Positions 1 to 8,760 of a stretch of DNA of 64,000 nucleotides are shown one piece after another. A program made the position numbers and the translations under genes. Positions within the stretch are counted from its first letter, which is position 1. Every line of letters begins with the position of its first letter. This stretch comes from CBDEGU01 sp965238045 (GTDB taxonomy: Bacteria; Acidobacteriota; Terriglobia; Bryobacterales; UBA6623): positions 372,001-436,000 of the forward strand of contig CBDEGU010000011.1 of the NCBI GenBank assembly GCA_965238045.1, written 5' to 3'. The notes beneath the pieces were generated by a model. The model was not told the DNA's origin and did no database searches. It saw only the letters and a list, made by a program, of their open reading frames with translations.

Positions 1-195
1 CAAGGTGGCCGACTTGCCGCGCTCGATCGAACTGGGCTCGGCCGTCAGCGAAACCGTCGGCTTCGCGGGGGCGGGGGCCGGCGCCGGCGGTGGTGGCGGC
101 GGCGGGGGCGGGGGCGGCTCTTTCTTGCAGCCCACCGCGAATAGAATGAGAAAAACACTGAGTATGATCAGTGCGAAATTGCGCTTCCGTTGCAT
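1..195 (-). CDS. pal: Peptidoglycan-associated lipoprotein Pal, N-terminal part (runs off the window start)
   Basis: Only the first 65 codons are inside the window. On the minus strand an ATG at 195 follows an AGGAG seven bases upstream. The peptide begins MQRKRNFALIILSVFLILF and reaches a lipobox-like AVGC, so it should be lipidated at that Cys. Ten consecutive prolines and an Ala/Pro stretch follow, then PTVSLTAEPSSIERG, which looks like the start of an Ig-like domain as found ahead of the OmpA domain in acidobacterial Pal proteins. The OmpA domain itself would lie outside the window. Position directly after tolB supports Pal, which anchors the outer membrane to peptidoglycan and binds TolB. 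An unrelated proline-rich lipoprotein is possible but less likely. Confidence 0.75.
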   Translation of the reverse strand, partial: MQRKRNFALIILSVFLILFAVGCKKEPPPPPPPPPPPAPAPAPAKPTVSLTAEPSSIERGKSATL

Positions 196-331
196 GTGCA
201 CTCCTAGCCCTCCTGCCAGATGTTGTGCTCTCCGGTCAACACAGTCGTTGTGCAATAGCAAATCATAGCAAGTCGGAACCCATTTCTAAAGCCCTGAGGA
301 AATAAAATTTCGCTCTACTCCAGAGAGACTG

Positions 332-1714
332 CTATTTCACTCCCCACACGGGCATCTGGTTGCGTCCCGTGCTGGTCAACTTCTTAAGCTGTGTTCCGTC
401 GGCTCGCATGGTCCAGATCTGGGTTCCGCCGGAGCGGTTGGATGAGAAAACCAGATGGGTGCCGCTGGGGGACCAGTAAGGATTTTCGTTCCTTCCGGCA
501 CCGTGGGTCAACTGTACCAGGTTTCCCGTCGCAACGTTCAGCACGAAGACATTATAGTTGCCCGGCTCGAAGCCGCGCGTCCACGAAAAGGCGAGGTTCT
601 CGCCCCGCGGGCCCCAGGCCGGCTGTACGGCGTCGCCTCCGCCGAGGGAGAGCATGCGAACATTGGCGCCGTCGATATCCATCAGGTAGACCTGCGGGAC
701 GCCGGAGCGGCCCGAGACATAGGCGATCTGGGCGCCTGTTTTGGGGTTGATCGCCGGGTCGATCTCACGGGAGCGTGAATACGATACGCGGCGGAGATTT
801 CTGCCATCAATGTCGGCCATGTAGATTTGCGAGATGCCTGAAGCGGTGGAGGCGAGCGCAAGGGACTTTCCATCGGGAGAAAAAAAGGGCGTCGCGTTGA
901 GGGAAGCCTTCTGGTTGTAGAAAGTCAGGCGGCGATTCGTCTCGATCGAGTGGACGTAGATCAGAGGCTGGCCTTCGACGTAGGTCGTGAAGGCAATGCG
1001 GTCGCCGGCCGGCGAGACCGCGGGCGTCGTCGAGATGCTCCCATATTTGGTCAACGGCTGCTGATTGGCGCCGTCGTAGTCCATCGACCAGATCTCCTGC
1101 GAGCCGGTGCGGTTGGAGTTGAAATAGATCCGCGAGCCGGCCAGCCCGATGCCGAGTCCGAGATTCCGCAAAATGTCTCGGGCGAATTCGTGGGCGAGCT
1201 GCCGCACTCCCGCGACGTCGGCCGTCGAGTAGTAACGCTTGCCGAAGATGTGCGCGGCGGGGATGGATTCTTGCAGAACGTCGTAGAGGTAGCCGGAGAG
1301 AGTCAGCCGTTCGCCGCTGAGCTCGAGCGAGCCGAACACCAAATACAGCGCCGTGACCGGAGGCCGCGACCAGCCCATCAGCCACAGGCCGCGCGAGCCG
1401 GGATCAGTTGGCAAGCCCTTCTCCCCCGCGCGCAAGTCCTCCGGCCGCCGCGGCGAGGTTCGGGGATAGAAACTCTTCGAGATCATTTCGAACTGCGCCG
1501 AGCTGTCCAGGTCGTTCCAGAGCGTGTCGTTGAACCGGTTCACCTCGCGCAGTAACTCGGGAGGCCCGGTCATGAACGGCACGGCGATGCGAGGGATGCG
1601 AGCCTGATCGGTGATGGTGCGCGTGATGTCGGCCCGTCGCTGGGAGAGCAACGGCGCCGCGGCCAGGACGAAGAGGAAGATCATGTATGAGGCGGTAAGG
1701 ATTCGTTTTGTCAT
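332..1714 (-). CDS. tolB: Tol-Pal system beta-propeller protein TolB
   Basis: A 460-residue periplasmic protein close to the usual TolB length. It has an N-terminal hydrophobic signal (residues about 4-24), then an N-terminal TolB domain, then from about residue 200 a series of WD40-like PD40 blades with repeated motifs such as IYFNSNRTGSQEIWSMDYDG, SPDGKSLALAS and LVFSSNRSGGTQIW. TolB links Pal in the outer membrane with TolA in the inner membrane. The ATG overlaps the upstream tonB/tolA-like gene by four bases (ATGA), so the two are translationally coupled. pal follows 136 bases downstream, completing the canonical Q-R-A-B-Pal order. Confidence 0.95.
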   Translation of the reverse strand: MTKRILTASYMIFLFVLAAAPLLSQRRADITRTITDQARIPRIAVPFMTGPPELLREVNRFNDTLWNDLDSSAQFEMISKSFYPRTSPRRPEDLRAGEKGLPTDPGSRGLWLMGWSRPPVTALYLVFGSLELSGERLTLSGYLYDVLQESIPAAHIFGKRYYSTADVAGVRQLAHEFARDILRNLGLGIGLAGSRIYFNSNRTGSQEIWSMDYDGANQQPLTKYGSISTTPAVSPAGDRIAFTTYVEGQPLIYVHSIETNRRLTFYNQKASLNATPFFSPDGKSLALASTASGISQIYMADIDGRNLRRVSYSRSREIDPAINPKTGAQIAYVSGRSGVPQVYLMDIDGANVRMLSLGGGDAVQPAWGPRGENLAFSWTRGFEPGNYNVFVLNVATGNLVQLTHGAGRNENPYWSPSGTHLVFSSNRSGGTQIWTMRADGTQLKKLTSTGRNQMPVWGVK

Positions 1715-2508
1715 CGCATTCGAAAGTAGATTTCAACCAAGACCGAGCGTCTTCCGAGACCGCGGGGCAAGGGCCGAAACGGGCTGGCATTCAGGACGGC
1801 GCGGTGAGCCGAATAGTCAAGAGTGCGGGTCCCGCTGGTTTGGGCAATTCGTATGTCGCGAAACGCTCCATTGGCGTGGATCGTGAAAGTGACGAGAACC
1901 AGATTGCGGCTGCCCCCGCTGGCTTGCCCGAGCGTTCTGCGCCACTCATCGGCGAGCCGCCGCTGCAGTGCGTCGGCGTACCAGGCGTAGCCGGACCCGA
2001 AGGGATTGCCGCGTCCGATGCCCACGCCGCCGGTTGCGGCGCTGGATTGGCGTCCGGTGTAGAGCGGATTGCTGACCCTGGCTCCGGTCGAGGACGAAAG
2101 CTGATTCTTGCTTGGAGCGGGCTGGTTGCGCTGCTGATTCGAGGCTGGCTTGCGGCGCCGCTGGCGGGACTTCTCGACCGGGACCGCGGCCGGGTCGTCT
2201 TCGGCCGGCTCGGGGCGGGGGATGGGGCGGGGAGGCTCGGCGATCGAGGGCACGCTATGTTCGACCGGATTGGCGACGGGATTTTCCACCCGGGACTGGG
2301 AGGGCGGCAGCGGCACGCCCTGAACGACGTTCACCGCGACCGCCCTGCCCGCGTCGCCGCTGGGATCACCGAAGGCAAACGGGGTGTGCTGAAAAAACGC
2401 CGCGGCTACGGTCGTCCCCGCCAGCGCCAGGTGCAACGAGAGCGACCAGACGAAGGGCCGCGTCAGAGGTTCCCGCAACTCCAGCGGATCGATGCGCGCG
2501 TGGCTCAT
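1711..2508 (-). CDS. TolA/TonB-like energy transducer with C-terminal TonB domain
   Basis: The open frame extends upstream to 2604, but the ATG at 2508 is preferred because it lies 20 bases after the tolR stop and gives a normal product of 265 residues. There is a short cytoplasmic stretch, one transmembrane segment (about residues 20-37, SLHLALAGTTVAAAFF), a long Pro/Arg-rich periplasmic linker (about 60-150), and a C-terminal TonB-type domain (about 165-265) with RDIRIAQTSGTRTLDYSA. In this locus it should act as the TolA equivalent, transmitting proton-motive force from TolQR to TolB/Pal. Classical TolA has a long helical domain II; here the linker is proline-rich, so TonB-like is the safer name. 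Confidence 0.88.
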   Translation of the reverse strand: MSHARIDPLELREPLTRPFVWSLSLHLALAGTTVAAAFFQHTPFAFGDPSGDAGRAVAVNVVQGVPLPPSQSRVENPVANPVEHSVPSIAEPPRPIPRPEPAEDDPAAVPVEKSRQRRRKPASNQQRNQPAPSKNQLSSSTGARVSNPLYTGRQSSAATGGVGIGRGNPFGSGYAWYADALQRRLADEWRRTLGQASGGSRNLVLVTFTIHANGAFRDIRIAQTSGTRTLDYSAHRAVLNASPFRPLPRGLGRRSVLVEIYFRMR

Positions 2509-2528
2509 TATCTTCTTGGCCGGGCTTT

Positions 2529-2954
2529 TTACCGGGCTCCTGACCGGGGATTGCGCTCCAGCGGCTTGGTGACCAAGTTGACGTTCACATTGCCGGCGCC
2601 GCATTCGGCGACCACCTGGGCGATCACCTCCCAGGGAACTTTCTTATGCGCCCGGAGATAGATGCTGGCCCCGGATTTGCTTTGCTTCTTGATGCGGGGC
2701 ACGATGTCGTAGATGCTGATCGGTTCGGTATTGAGATAGATTTCGCCGTTCGAGGTGATGTTGATGAAGTCGAAGTCCTCGCTGCCGCTGGCGACCTCGC
2801 GGGTTTTCGGCACGTCGATCTCGAGACCAAACTCGACCACGCCGGCGGTGATCATGAAGATGATCAGAAGCACCAGCACCACGTCGACGAACGGCGTGAT
2901 GTTGATGTCAGCGATCGATTCTTCGTGCTGCCCGTTCCGGTTCGTAAAGGCCAT
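2529..2954 (-). CDS. tolR: Biopolymer transport protein TolR/ExbD
   Basis: 141 residues, the normal ExbD/TolR length. A short cytoplasmic N-terminus leads to DINITPFVDVVLVLLIIFMI (residues 17-36), whose membrane-embedded Asp (in PFVDVVLVLL) is the proton-pathway residue of the family. A periplasmic domain follows. It forms the ion-driven motor with TolQ. Its start lies inside the 3' end of tolQ (47-base overlap), showing tight coupling. Confidence 0.95.
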   Translation of the reverse strand: MAFTNRNGQHEESIADINITPFVDVVLVLLIIFMITAGVVEFGLEIDVPKTREVASGSEDFDFINITSNGEIYLNTEPISIYDIVPRIKKQSKSGASIYLRAHKKVPWEVIAQVVAECGAGNVNVNLVTKPLERNPRSGAR

Positions 2955-3717
2955 CGGCTTCTCCGTAGGTACGCTCGGCCAGGTTGAAGAACTCCAGGCT
3001 GAAGTCGTTCATGCGCTCACGTATTTCGCGAATCCGCTGCGAGAAGTAGTTAAAGAAGATGAGAGCGGGAATGGCGGCGAAGAGCCCGAAGGCCGTCGCG
3101 ATCAGCGCTTCGGCGATTCCCGGGGCCACGGCGCGGAGTGTCGCTCCGCCGGCCTGGCCGAGTCCGCGGAAGGACTCCAGAATGCCCCAGACCGTCCCAA
3201 AGAGGCCGATGAACGGCGAGGCCGACGCCGTCGTCGCCAGCCATCCCATATTGTGTTGCAGGTGGGCGGTTTCTTCATTGATGCCGAGCTGCAAACATCG
3301 TTCGAGCGAGCCGCTGTTGCGCAGCTTGCCCAAGCTGTTGACCTGCCGCGCGACTTCCTCATACCCGAACTCGAAGACAGTGACCAGAGGGGCCGGGCGG
3401 TATTGCTCGCTGGCCGCGTTCATGTCAGCAAGCTGTCCGCTCTTGCGGAAAGCCGTCAGAAAGTTCACGTCGTTCCGCCGCGAGGTCTTGAGCAGACGGA
3501 ACTTGGAAAAGGCAATGGCCCAAGACAGAATGGAAAACACCAGCAAGACGAAGAGCACGACCATCGCCAGGGGCGAGGACTGCAAGATCAAGTCGAGAAC
3601 GCCATCCGGCGCGAGGGCTTCGGCCGGCGGCAGTTCTTCGGCGATCTCGGCGGCCGCGGCCGCTTGGGACGGATCGGCGGATTGCAGCAGGAGGGCGAAC
3701 AGGGTTGTTGCTATCAA
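2908..3717 (-). CDS. tolQ: Biopolymer transport protein TolQ/ExbB (MotA/TolQ/ExbB proton channel family)
   Basis: 269 residues with the three-helix MotA/TolQ/ExbB architecture. The first helix is at about residues 49-70, and the last two lie in the conserved C-terminal half with the family-typical stretch GLFGTVWGILESFRGL and ATAFGLFAAIPALIFFNYF. An Ala-rich N-terminal extension precedes the first helix. The start is TTG at 3717, preceded by AGAGGAG five bases upstream. That ribosome site directly abuts the end of a palindromic repeat at 3729-3783. First gene of the tol operon, transcribed away from recN. Confidence 0.93.
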   Translation of the reverse strand: MIATTLFALLLQSADPSQAAAAAEIAEELPPAEALAPDGVLDLILQSSPLAMVVLFVLLVFSILSWAIAFSKFRLLKTSRRNDVNFLTAFRKSGQLADMNAASEQYRPAPLVTVFEFGYEEVARQVNSLGKLRNSGSLERCLQLGINEETAHLQHNMGWLATTASASPFIGLFGTVWGILESFRGLGQAGGATLRAVAPGIAEALIATAFGLFAAIPALIFFNYFSQRIREIRERMNDFSLEFFNLAERTYGEADGLYEPERAARRIDR

Positions 3718-3728
3718 AACGTCTCCTC

Positions 3729-3783
3729 TAGCCCGCGTTTCTCATCACGTGGCGAAGCGAAGTGCGCAAGAAATGCGGGCTGG
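3729..3783. repeat. Deleted copy of the TAGCCCGC palindromic repeat, in the tolQ leader
   Basis: Both ends of the 182-bp repeat family are present (TAGCCCGCGTTTCTCA on the left, AAATGCGGGCTGG on the right) but the middle is missing, leaving 55 bp. The left part also keeps GGCGAAGCGAAGTGCGC, which matches the subterminal part of the full copy at 59126. On the minus strand the element end is immediately followed by GAGGAG, the tolQ ribosome binding site, so it occupies the tolQ 5' leader. Confidence 0.75.
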
Positions 3784-3911
3784 TCTTCAAGTCGTTAGCC
3801 GAAGTGCAAGCGGCAGACGGATCTCGGTTCGCCGGTGACCGCGGGCACCGCCGGTTCGCGGGATTTCTACCGGTTCTCCTCCGTGCAAACGAGCGACCAG
3901 GGAACGCCTTG

Positions 3912-3933
3912 CGAGCCGCCGCGCGGCGGCTCG
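3912..3933. other. 22-bp perfect GC-rich palindrome between divergent tolQ and recN
   Basis: The sequence from 3912 to 3933 reads the same on both strands (CGAGCCGCCGC and its complement). It lies in the 351-base tolQ/recN divergent region, just upstream of a candidate recN promoter. No T-run follows on either strand, so a classical terminator is unlikely; a protein-binding or mRNA hairpin role is possible. The rest of the region holds the repeat at 3729-3783 and no gene I can support. Confidence 0.5.
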
Positions 3934-3964
3934 TTAACTCACGAATTTAACACATATAATGTGT
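3934..3964 (+). promoter_or_regulatory. Candidate recN promoter with dyad over the -10
   Basis: TATAAT at 3955-3960 is a perfect -10 hexamer. It sits inside a dyad ACACAT-ATA-ATGTGT (3950-3964) that could be an operator. The -35 is weak (TTAACT at 3934-3939). The leader to the recN ATG would be about 100 bases. recN is commonly SOS-controlled, but I do not recognise this dyad as a known LexA box. Confidence 0.4.
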
Positions 3965-4068
3965 ACGTGGAATCTTGGGACGCGGCGAACACCGGCGAAG
4001 GTTTCATTTTCTTGACGTGAAGCCCGGCGCGGGCCTCCGGCCGCCGCGGGTGTAGGGCTCCTGCCCCC

Positions 4069-5766
4069 ATGCTGCTCGAACTCAATATTGAGAACTACGT
4101 CGTTATCGAGAAACTGAGAGTGCGGTTTCATCCGGGTCTCAATCTGCTGACCGGCGAGACCGGCAGCGGCAAATCGATCGTCGTCGATGCGCTGGCGCTG
4201 TTGTTCGGCGCGCGGGCCGCGAAGGAGGTCATCCGCCCCGGCGCCCGCCGCGCGCGCATTGCCGGTGTATTCGAAGTCCACGAGACTGACGAGCTTGCGG
4301 CGGTGCTCTCGGAAAGCGGCGTCGAGATGGAGGACGGCGAATTGATCGTCGAGCGCGAGGTACTGGAGAGCGGAAAGTCGCGAGCCTACGTCAGCGGCCG
4401 GGTGGTGACCCTGGGTTACCTGCGGCGGCTGGCCCCGGTCTTGGGAGACATCCACGGTCAGCACGAGCAACAGAGCTTGTTCCGCCACCCGACACAGCTC
4501 GCCATGCTCGACACCTGCGCGGGAGTGAGCCGAGAAGTGGAGGAAGTCTCTCGGGTGTACGCCGACTGGCGCGCGTCGGTCCAGCAGCTGGAGCAACTGC
4601 GCGGCAGCGAGCAGGAGCGGCTCCGTCTGCTCGACCTCTACCGTTTTCAAGACCGCGAAATCAGCGAGGGCGAACTGGACCCCGAAGAGCCGGAGCGGCT
4701 GGCCAGCCGGGCGAAGGTCATGGCGAATCTCGCCCGAGTCGAGGAGAAAACCGCTCTTGCCTACGACGCGCTCTACGACGCGGGCACGTCGGCTCTGAGC
4801 CAGCTCTCGGCCGCGCAACGGGCCGTCGAGGAGCTGCTTTCGTTTGATGCAGGCCTCGCCGGACTCGCCGAACGGCTCGCCGCCGCCAAGGCGAACATCG
4901 AGGATGCGGCTTTCGAGCTTCGCGACTACCGCGACCGCTTTGACTCCGACCCCGAGGCTCTGGAGCGCGTCGAGGACCGCCTGGCCTTGATCGAGAAGCT
5001 CAAACGCAAGTACGGAGAGACGGTCGAGGAGGTGGTTGCCTATGGCCGCGAAGTGCGGGGGCGGCTGGAGGAACTCGAGTCGAGCGATGCCCAGATCGGC
5101 GAACTCGAACAAAAGCAGGGTGAACTCGCCGCGCGGTACGAAATGCTTGCCCAGGCGCTCTCGAAAAAACGGCGCGCAGCGGCGGCGCGCTTGCAGGGCC
5201 GGGTCGAAAAGGAACTGCGCTCGCTGGCCATGGAAAAGGCGCGCTTCGAAATCGGCTTCGAGGAAGACGACAACCACTGGAGCGCCGCGGGCATCGACCG
5301 GGTCGGCTTCTTGGTATCGGCTAATCCGGGGCAGCCGCCGCGCCCGCTGGCACAGGTGGCCTCGGGCGGCGAGCTTTCCCGCATCACGCTGGCGCTAAAG
5401 ACTTGCTTGCTCCCGGACTCAAAGCCGGCTGGAAAGAAGTCCGTCCCCCGGACGCTGGTCTTCGATGAGATCGACAGCGGCGTGGGCGGGCGGGTCGCCG
5501 AGTCGCTAGGCGAGCGGCTCAAGAGGCTTTCCCGCCACCACCAGGTGCTGTGCGTGACGCATCTGCCCCAAGTCGCGGGTTTCGCCGACGCGCACTACTT
5601 CGTGGACAAACAAGAGCGGAATCAGAAGACCTTCGCGAGCGTAACCGAGCTGGGAAAGGCGGATCGCGTGACCGAGCTGGCGCGCATGATCTCCGGCGCC
5701 AAGGTGACGGCCGCGGCCGTGGAACACGCTCAGGAGATGCTCAAACCTGGCCGTAAGGCGGGCTGA
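4069..5766 (+). CDS. recN: DNA repair protein RecN
   Basis: 565 residues, the normal RecN length. It is an SMC-like ATPase that acts early in double-strand break repair. Walker A GETGSGKS is at residues 29-36. A long charged coiled-coil central region (about 150-370) follows. The ABC signature ASGGELSRI is at about 431-439, and Walker B LVFDEIDSGVGG at about 463-474, followed by the family-specific VTHLPQVAGFADAHYFVDK. The start ATG gives the canonical MLLELNIENYVVIEKL. It stands alone with its own upstream promoter-like region. Confidence 0.97.
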   Translation: MLLELNIENYVVIEKLRVRFHPGLNLLTGETGSGKSIVVDALALLFGARAAKEVIRPGARRARIAGVFEVHETDELAAVLSESGVEMEDGELIVEREVLESGKSRAYVSGRVVTLGYLRRLAPVLGDIHGQHEQQSLFRHPTQLAMLDTCAGVSREVEEVSRVYADWRASVQQLEQLRGSEQERLRLLDLYRFQDREISEGELDPEEPERLASRAKVMANLARVEEKTALAYDALYDAGTSALSQLSAAQRAVEELLSFDAGLAGLAERLAAAKANIEDAAFELRDYRDRFDSDPEALERVEDRLALIEKLKRKYGETVEEVVAYGREVRGRLEELESSDAQIGELEQKQGELAARYEMLAQALSKKRRAAAARLQGRVEKELRSLAMEKARFEIGFEEDDNHWSAAGIDRVGFLVSANPGQPPRPLAQVASGGELSRITLALKTCLLPDSKPAGKKSVPRTLVFDEIDSGVGGRVAESLGERLKRLSRHHQVLCVTHLPQVAGFADAHYFVDKQERNQKTFASVTELGKADRVTELARMISGAKVTAAAVEHAQEMLKPGRKAG

Positions 5767-5883
5767 GCGGCGCGCACGTTGCCCACGAGTCCGGGCCGCG
5801 GCGGTGCGGCGATGGCCGGGGGACCGGTTTCTGTTTACAAGAAGAACGGGAGGGCTGCATACACCCGAGCTAGGAGAAAGCAT

Positions 5884-6690
5884 TTGCAGGTGTTGAAGGA
5901 TCTCGATATCCGCGGCCTGATCGTGACGGCAAGGGAAGCCGGATGGGCGATCCTCGACGTCTATGAGACCGATTTCGAGGTCCGCCGGAAGAGCGACGCT
6001 TCTCCTGTCACCGAGGCCGACCTGCGGGCCGATCGCGTGATTCGGGAGCGTCTCGAGGAGCGTTATCCGGGCGTGCCGGTGCTTTCGGAGGAGAACAGCG
6101 AGCAGGCTGCCTATGAAGAGCGCCACGATTGGCCCTGCTACTGGCTCGTCGATCCGCTAGACGGCACCAAGGAGTTCATCAAGCGCAATGGCCAGTTCAC
6201 GGTCAACATCGCGCTGATCGAGGGCGGGCGGGCGGTGGCGGGAGTGGTCTTCGCGCCGGCGCTGGAACTGCTTTACTATGCCCTCAATCAAGATGGCGGT
6301 CAGGAGGCGTTCAAGGTGGACCAAGGGGGCGCCGCGGTTCGTCTTGATACTGGGCGGCTCGATTACGGCCGGCGAGGGCACGGGAAACGTTTGGTGATCG
6401 CCGGAAGCCGGTCGCATGCCAGCGCCGAGATGACGGCCTTCGTCGAGGAGCAGAAGCAGCACTACGAAGAGGTGAAGTTCATCGCCATGGGCAGTTCGTT
6501 CAAGATCTGTCTGGTCGCCGAGGGCGGGGCCGACATCTACCCTCGCCTCGGCCCGACGATGGAGTGGGACACCGCCGCCGCCCACGCCGTCGCCAACGCC
6601 GCCGGCCGCCGGGTTGTCGAGTACCAGAGCGATCGCGAACTGCGTTACAACAAGCGCGATCTGCACAACCCCTGGTTCATCGTCGAGTGA
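5884..6690 (+). CDS. cysQ: 3'(2'),5'-bisphosphate nucleotidase / inositol monophosphatase family (CysQ-like)
   Basis: Inositol monophosphatase-fold, Mg-dependent phosphatase. Visible metal-site motifs are SEEN, DPLDGTKEF and WDTAAAHA in the expected order. The DPLDGTKEF form (GTKEF rather than GTxNF) is typical of CysQ, which removes 3'-phosphoadenosine 5'-phosphate in sulfate assimilation. The frame is open back to TTG 5779 and has an ATG at 5812. I chose TTG 5884 because AGGAG lies seven bases before it and the family N-terminus (VLKDLDIRGLIVTAREAG) begins there, giving 268 residues. The ATG at 5812 would add 24 residues and cannot be excluded. Confidence 0.85.
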   Translation: MQVLKDLDIRGLIVTAREAGWAILDVYETDFEVRRKSDASPVTEADLRADRVIRERLEERYPGVPVLSEENSEQAAYEERHDWPCYWLVDPLDGTKEFIKRNGQFTVNIALIEGGRAVAGVVFAPALELLYYALNQDGGQEAFKVDQGGAAVRLDTGRLDYGRRGHGKRLVIAGSRSHASAEMTAFVEEQKQHYEEVKFIAMGSSFKICLVAEGGADIYPRLGPTMEWDTAAAHAVANAAGRRVVEYQSDRELRYNKRDLHNPWFIVE

Positions 6691-6750
6691 GCCGCCTGAG
6701 TAGCCCGCATTTCCCCCACGGGCCGCATGCGGTTTGCGTAAGATACTGCT

Positions 6751-8760
6751 ATGTGTAAACGCCTGTCGATGCGTAAATGCCTCTTTGCCGCCCTGCTGGT
6801 CGCGATCGCCAGCCCCACTGCCCAGCCGCAGACGCGCTGGACGCCTGAACTTTCGATGAAAGTTGACACGATCGGCGAAGTCCTGCCGTCTCCCGATGGC
6901 AAGTGGGCGGCCTATACGCGGACCCGTGCCGTGATGGAAAAAGAGCGCAGCGAGATGATGACGCAAATTCAGCTGGCAAGCACCGATGGATCCAGAAGCT
7001 TTCAGCTCACCGCGGGCGAGAAGAGCGCCACCGCTCCGGCATTCTCGCCGAATTCGAAGTACGTCTACTTTCGTTCGAGCCGCTCGGGGAAATCGAATTT
7101 GTGGAGGATATCCGCGCACGGCGGCGAGGCCCGCCGGGTGACCGACTGGGACGGTGAGATCGGCGCGTATCGCATCTCACCCGACGGCCAATGGATTGCG
7201 TTCCTTGGCCGCAAAAGCGACCCGGATGCAGAGCGCGCCGAGAAGGAGAAGACCGACGTCCTGATTGTCGACGACAAGCCAAAGCACCATGCGCTCTGGC
7301 TGATTCGGGCCGATGTCCCGGCGGGAGAGGGGCCGGAGCCGCGCAAGGTTTTCGACCGGCCCTATCACCTGGCCCGACTGGAGTGGTCGCCCGATTCCCG
7401 CCACATCGTTTTCGAGCACTGGCCGCGGCCCGAGGCCGACTACTGGCTGCAAGCTAATATTTCCGAGGTCGAAGTCGCCAGCGGCAAGCTCACAGTGATC
7501 GCCGGAACGACGCAGACCGAACGTTCTCCGCATTACTCGCCCGACGGCAAACTGCTGGCCTATGTCCGCAGCAGCAAGGAGAAGAACTGGTCCCGCGAAG
7601 GACGGTTGATCGTGCGAGACCTCGACGGCGGCCACACGCGTACGCTGCCCGTTACGCACGATGAATTCGGGCGCGGGTCGTTATTGCTGGGGTTTTCTGG
7701 CGACTCGAAGCGGCTGTTCTTTACTGAAACGCGCGGCACCAGGACTCAGTTAATGGAGATCGATATCGAAGGCGGTAGTCCCAAGAAGTTGAATCAGCCC
7801 GCGCGGGGGACGCTGGCGGGCTCCGGCGGCGGTACGCGGCTCAACACGACGGTTTCCGCCATCGGCTTCGTGCGGGAATCGATGAACGAACCAGCCGAGG
7901 CGGCCGTGCTGGATCTTGCAAGCGGGCGGGTGGCGGCCGCTGGTTCGGTGAAGGACAATCTTCCGATGCCGCCGCTGGGAAGAACGGAGCTGATCCGGTG
8001 GAAATCGAAAGACGGCTTGGAGATCGAAGGGCTCCTTACCTACCCGGTGGAGTACCGCGCTGGGACGAAAGTTCCACTGGTGCTAGTGATCCACGGCGGT
8101 CCGATGGGCGTCTTCACGGAAACCTTTATCGGCGGGCGAGGCCTCTATCCGATTGCCGCCTTCGCGGCGAGGGGCTATGCCGTGCTGCGGCCCAACCCGC
8201 GCGGTTCTTCCGGCTACGGAAAGAAATTTCGGATGGCCAACTACGGCGAGTGGGGCGAGGGAGACTACGAAGACATCCTGTCGGGAGTCGATCACGTTGT
8301 CTCGATGGGTGTCGCCGATCCTAGCCGCATGGCCGTGATGGGATGGAGCTACGGGGGATTCATGACGAGCTGGGTGGTCGGCCAGACGGACCGTTTTCAG
8401 GTGGCATGTGTCGGGGCGGCGGTGACGAATCTTTGGAGTTTTACCGGAACGGCGGACATCTCTGATTTCCTGCCGGACTATTTCCGCGGTGAACCGTGGG
8501 AGAACTTTGAAGCCTATCGCCGGCATTCTCCGATGAGTTACGTGGGGAACGTGAAGACGCCCTCGCTGATTCTCCATGGCGCCGAGGACGTGCGCGTGCC
8601 GACTTCGCAGGGATACGAGTTCTACAACGCCCTCAAACGACGCGGCGTGAGGACCAAGATGGTCGTCTATCCGAGAACACCGCACGGGCCCCGCGAGCCG
8701 AAATTCCTGCTCGATGTTGCCCGCCGCCATATGTCGTGGATCGAGCCCTACCTGGATTAG
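6751..8760 (+). CDS. S9 family serine peptidase (acylaminoacyl-peptidase / DPP-like), exported
   Basis: 669 residues with a signal peptide (MRKCLFAALLVAIASPTAQ; an in-frame ATG at 6769 may be the real start). A beta-propeller of TolB/PD40-like blades covers about residues 30-400 and a C-terminal alpha/beta hydrolase about 410-669. The catalytic Ser is in GWSYGGF (Ser533), Asp in AEDVRVP (Asp613) and His in RTPHGP (His645). The family cleaves dipeptides or acyl-amino acids from short peptides; this one should do so in the periplasm. The stop codon TAG is the first three bases of a palindromic repeat (8758-8939). Confidence 0.92.
   Translation: MCKRLSMRKCLFAALLVAIASPTAQPQTRWTPELSMKVDTIGEVLPSPDGKWAAYTRTRAVMEKERSEMMTQIQLASTDGSRSFQLTAGEKSATAPAFSPNSKYVYFRSSRSGKSNLWRISAHGGEARRVTDWDGEIGAYRISPDGQWIAFLGRKSDPDAERAEKEKTDVLIVDDKPKHHALWLIRADVPAGEGPEPRKVFDRPYHLARLEWSPDSRHIVFEHWPRPEADYWLQANISEVEVASGKLTVIAGTTQTERSPHYSPDGKLLAYVRSSKEKNWSREGRLIVRDLDGGHTRTLPVTHDEFGRGSLLLGFSGDSKRLFFTETRGTRTQLMEIDIEGGSPKKLNQPARGTLAGSGGGTRLNTTVSAIGFVRESMNEPAEAAVLDLASGRVAAAGSVKDNLPMPPLGRTELIRWKSKDGLEIEGLLTYPVEYRAGTKVPLVLVIHGGPMGVFTETFIGGRGLYPIAAFAARGYAVLRPNPRGSSGYGKKFRMANYGEWGEGDYEDILSGVDHVVSMGVADPSRMAVMGWSYGGFMTSWVVGQTDRFQVACVGAAVTNLWSFTGTADISDFLPDYFRGEPWENFEAYRRHSPMSYVGNVKTPSLILHGAEDVRVPTSQGYEFYNALKRRGVRTKMVVYPRTPHGPREPKFLLDVARRHMSWIEPYLD

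Noticed and set aside
1..268. Plus-strand frame at the window start with a poly-Gly run
   Set aside because: The poly-Gly is the complement of the proline run of the Pal lipoprotein on the minus strand, which has a good start and lipobox.
3934..5277. 447-codon minus-strand frame opposite recN
   Set aside because: recN on the plus strand shows all catalytic motifs; the antisense frame has none.
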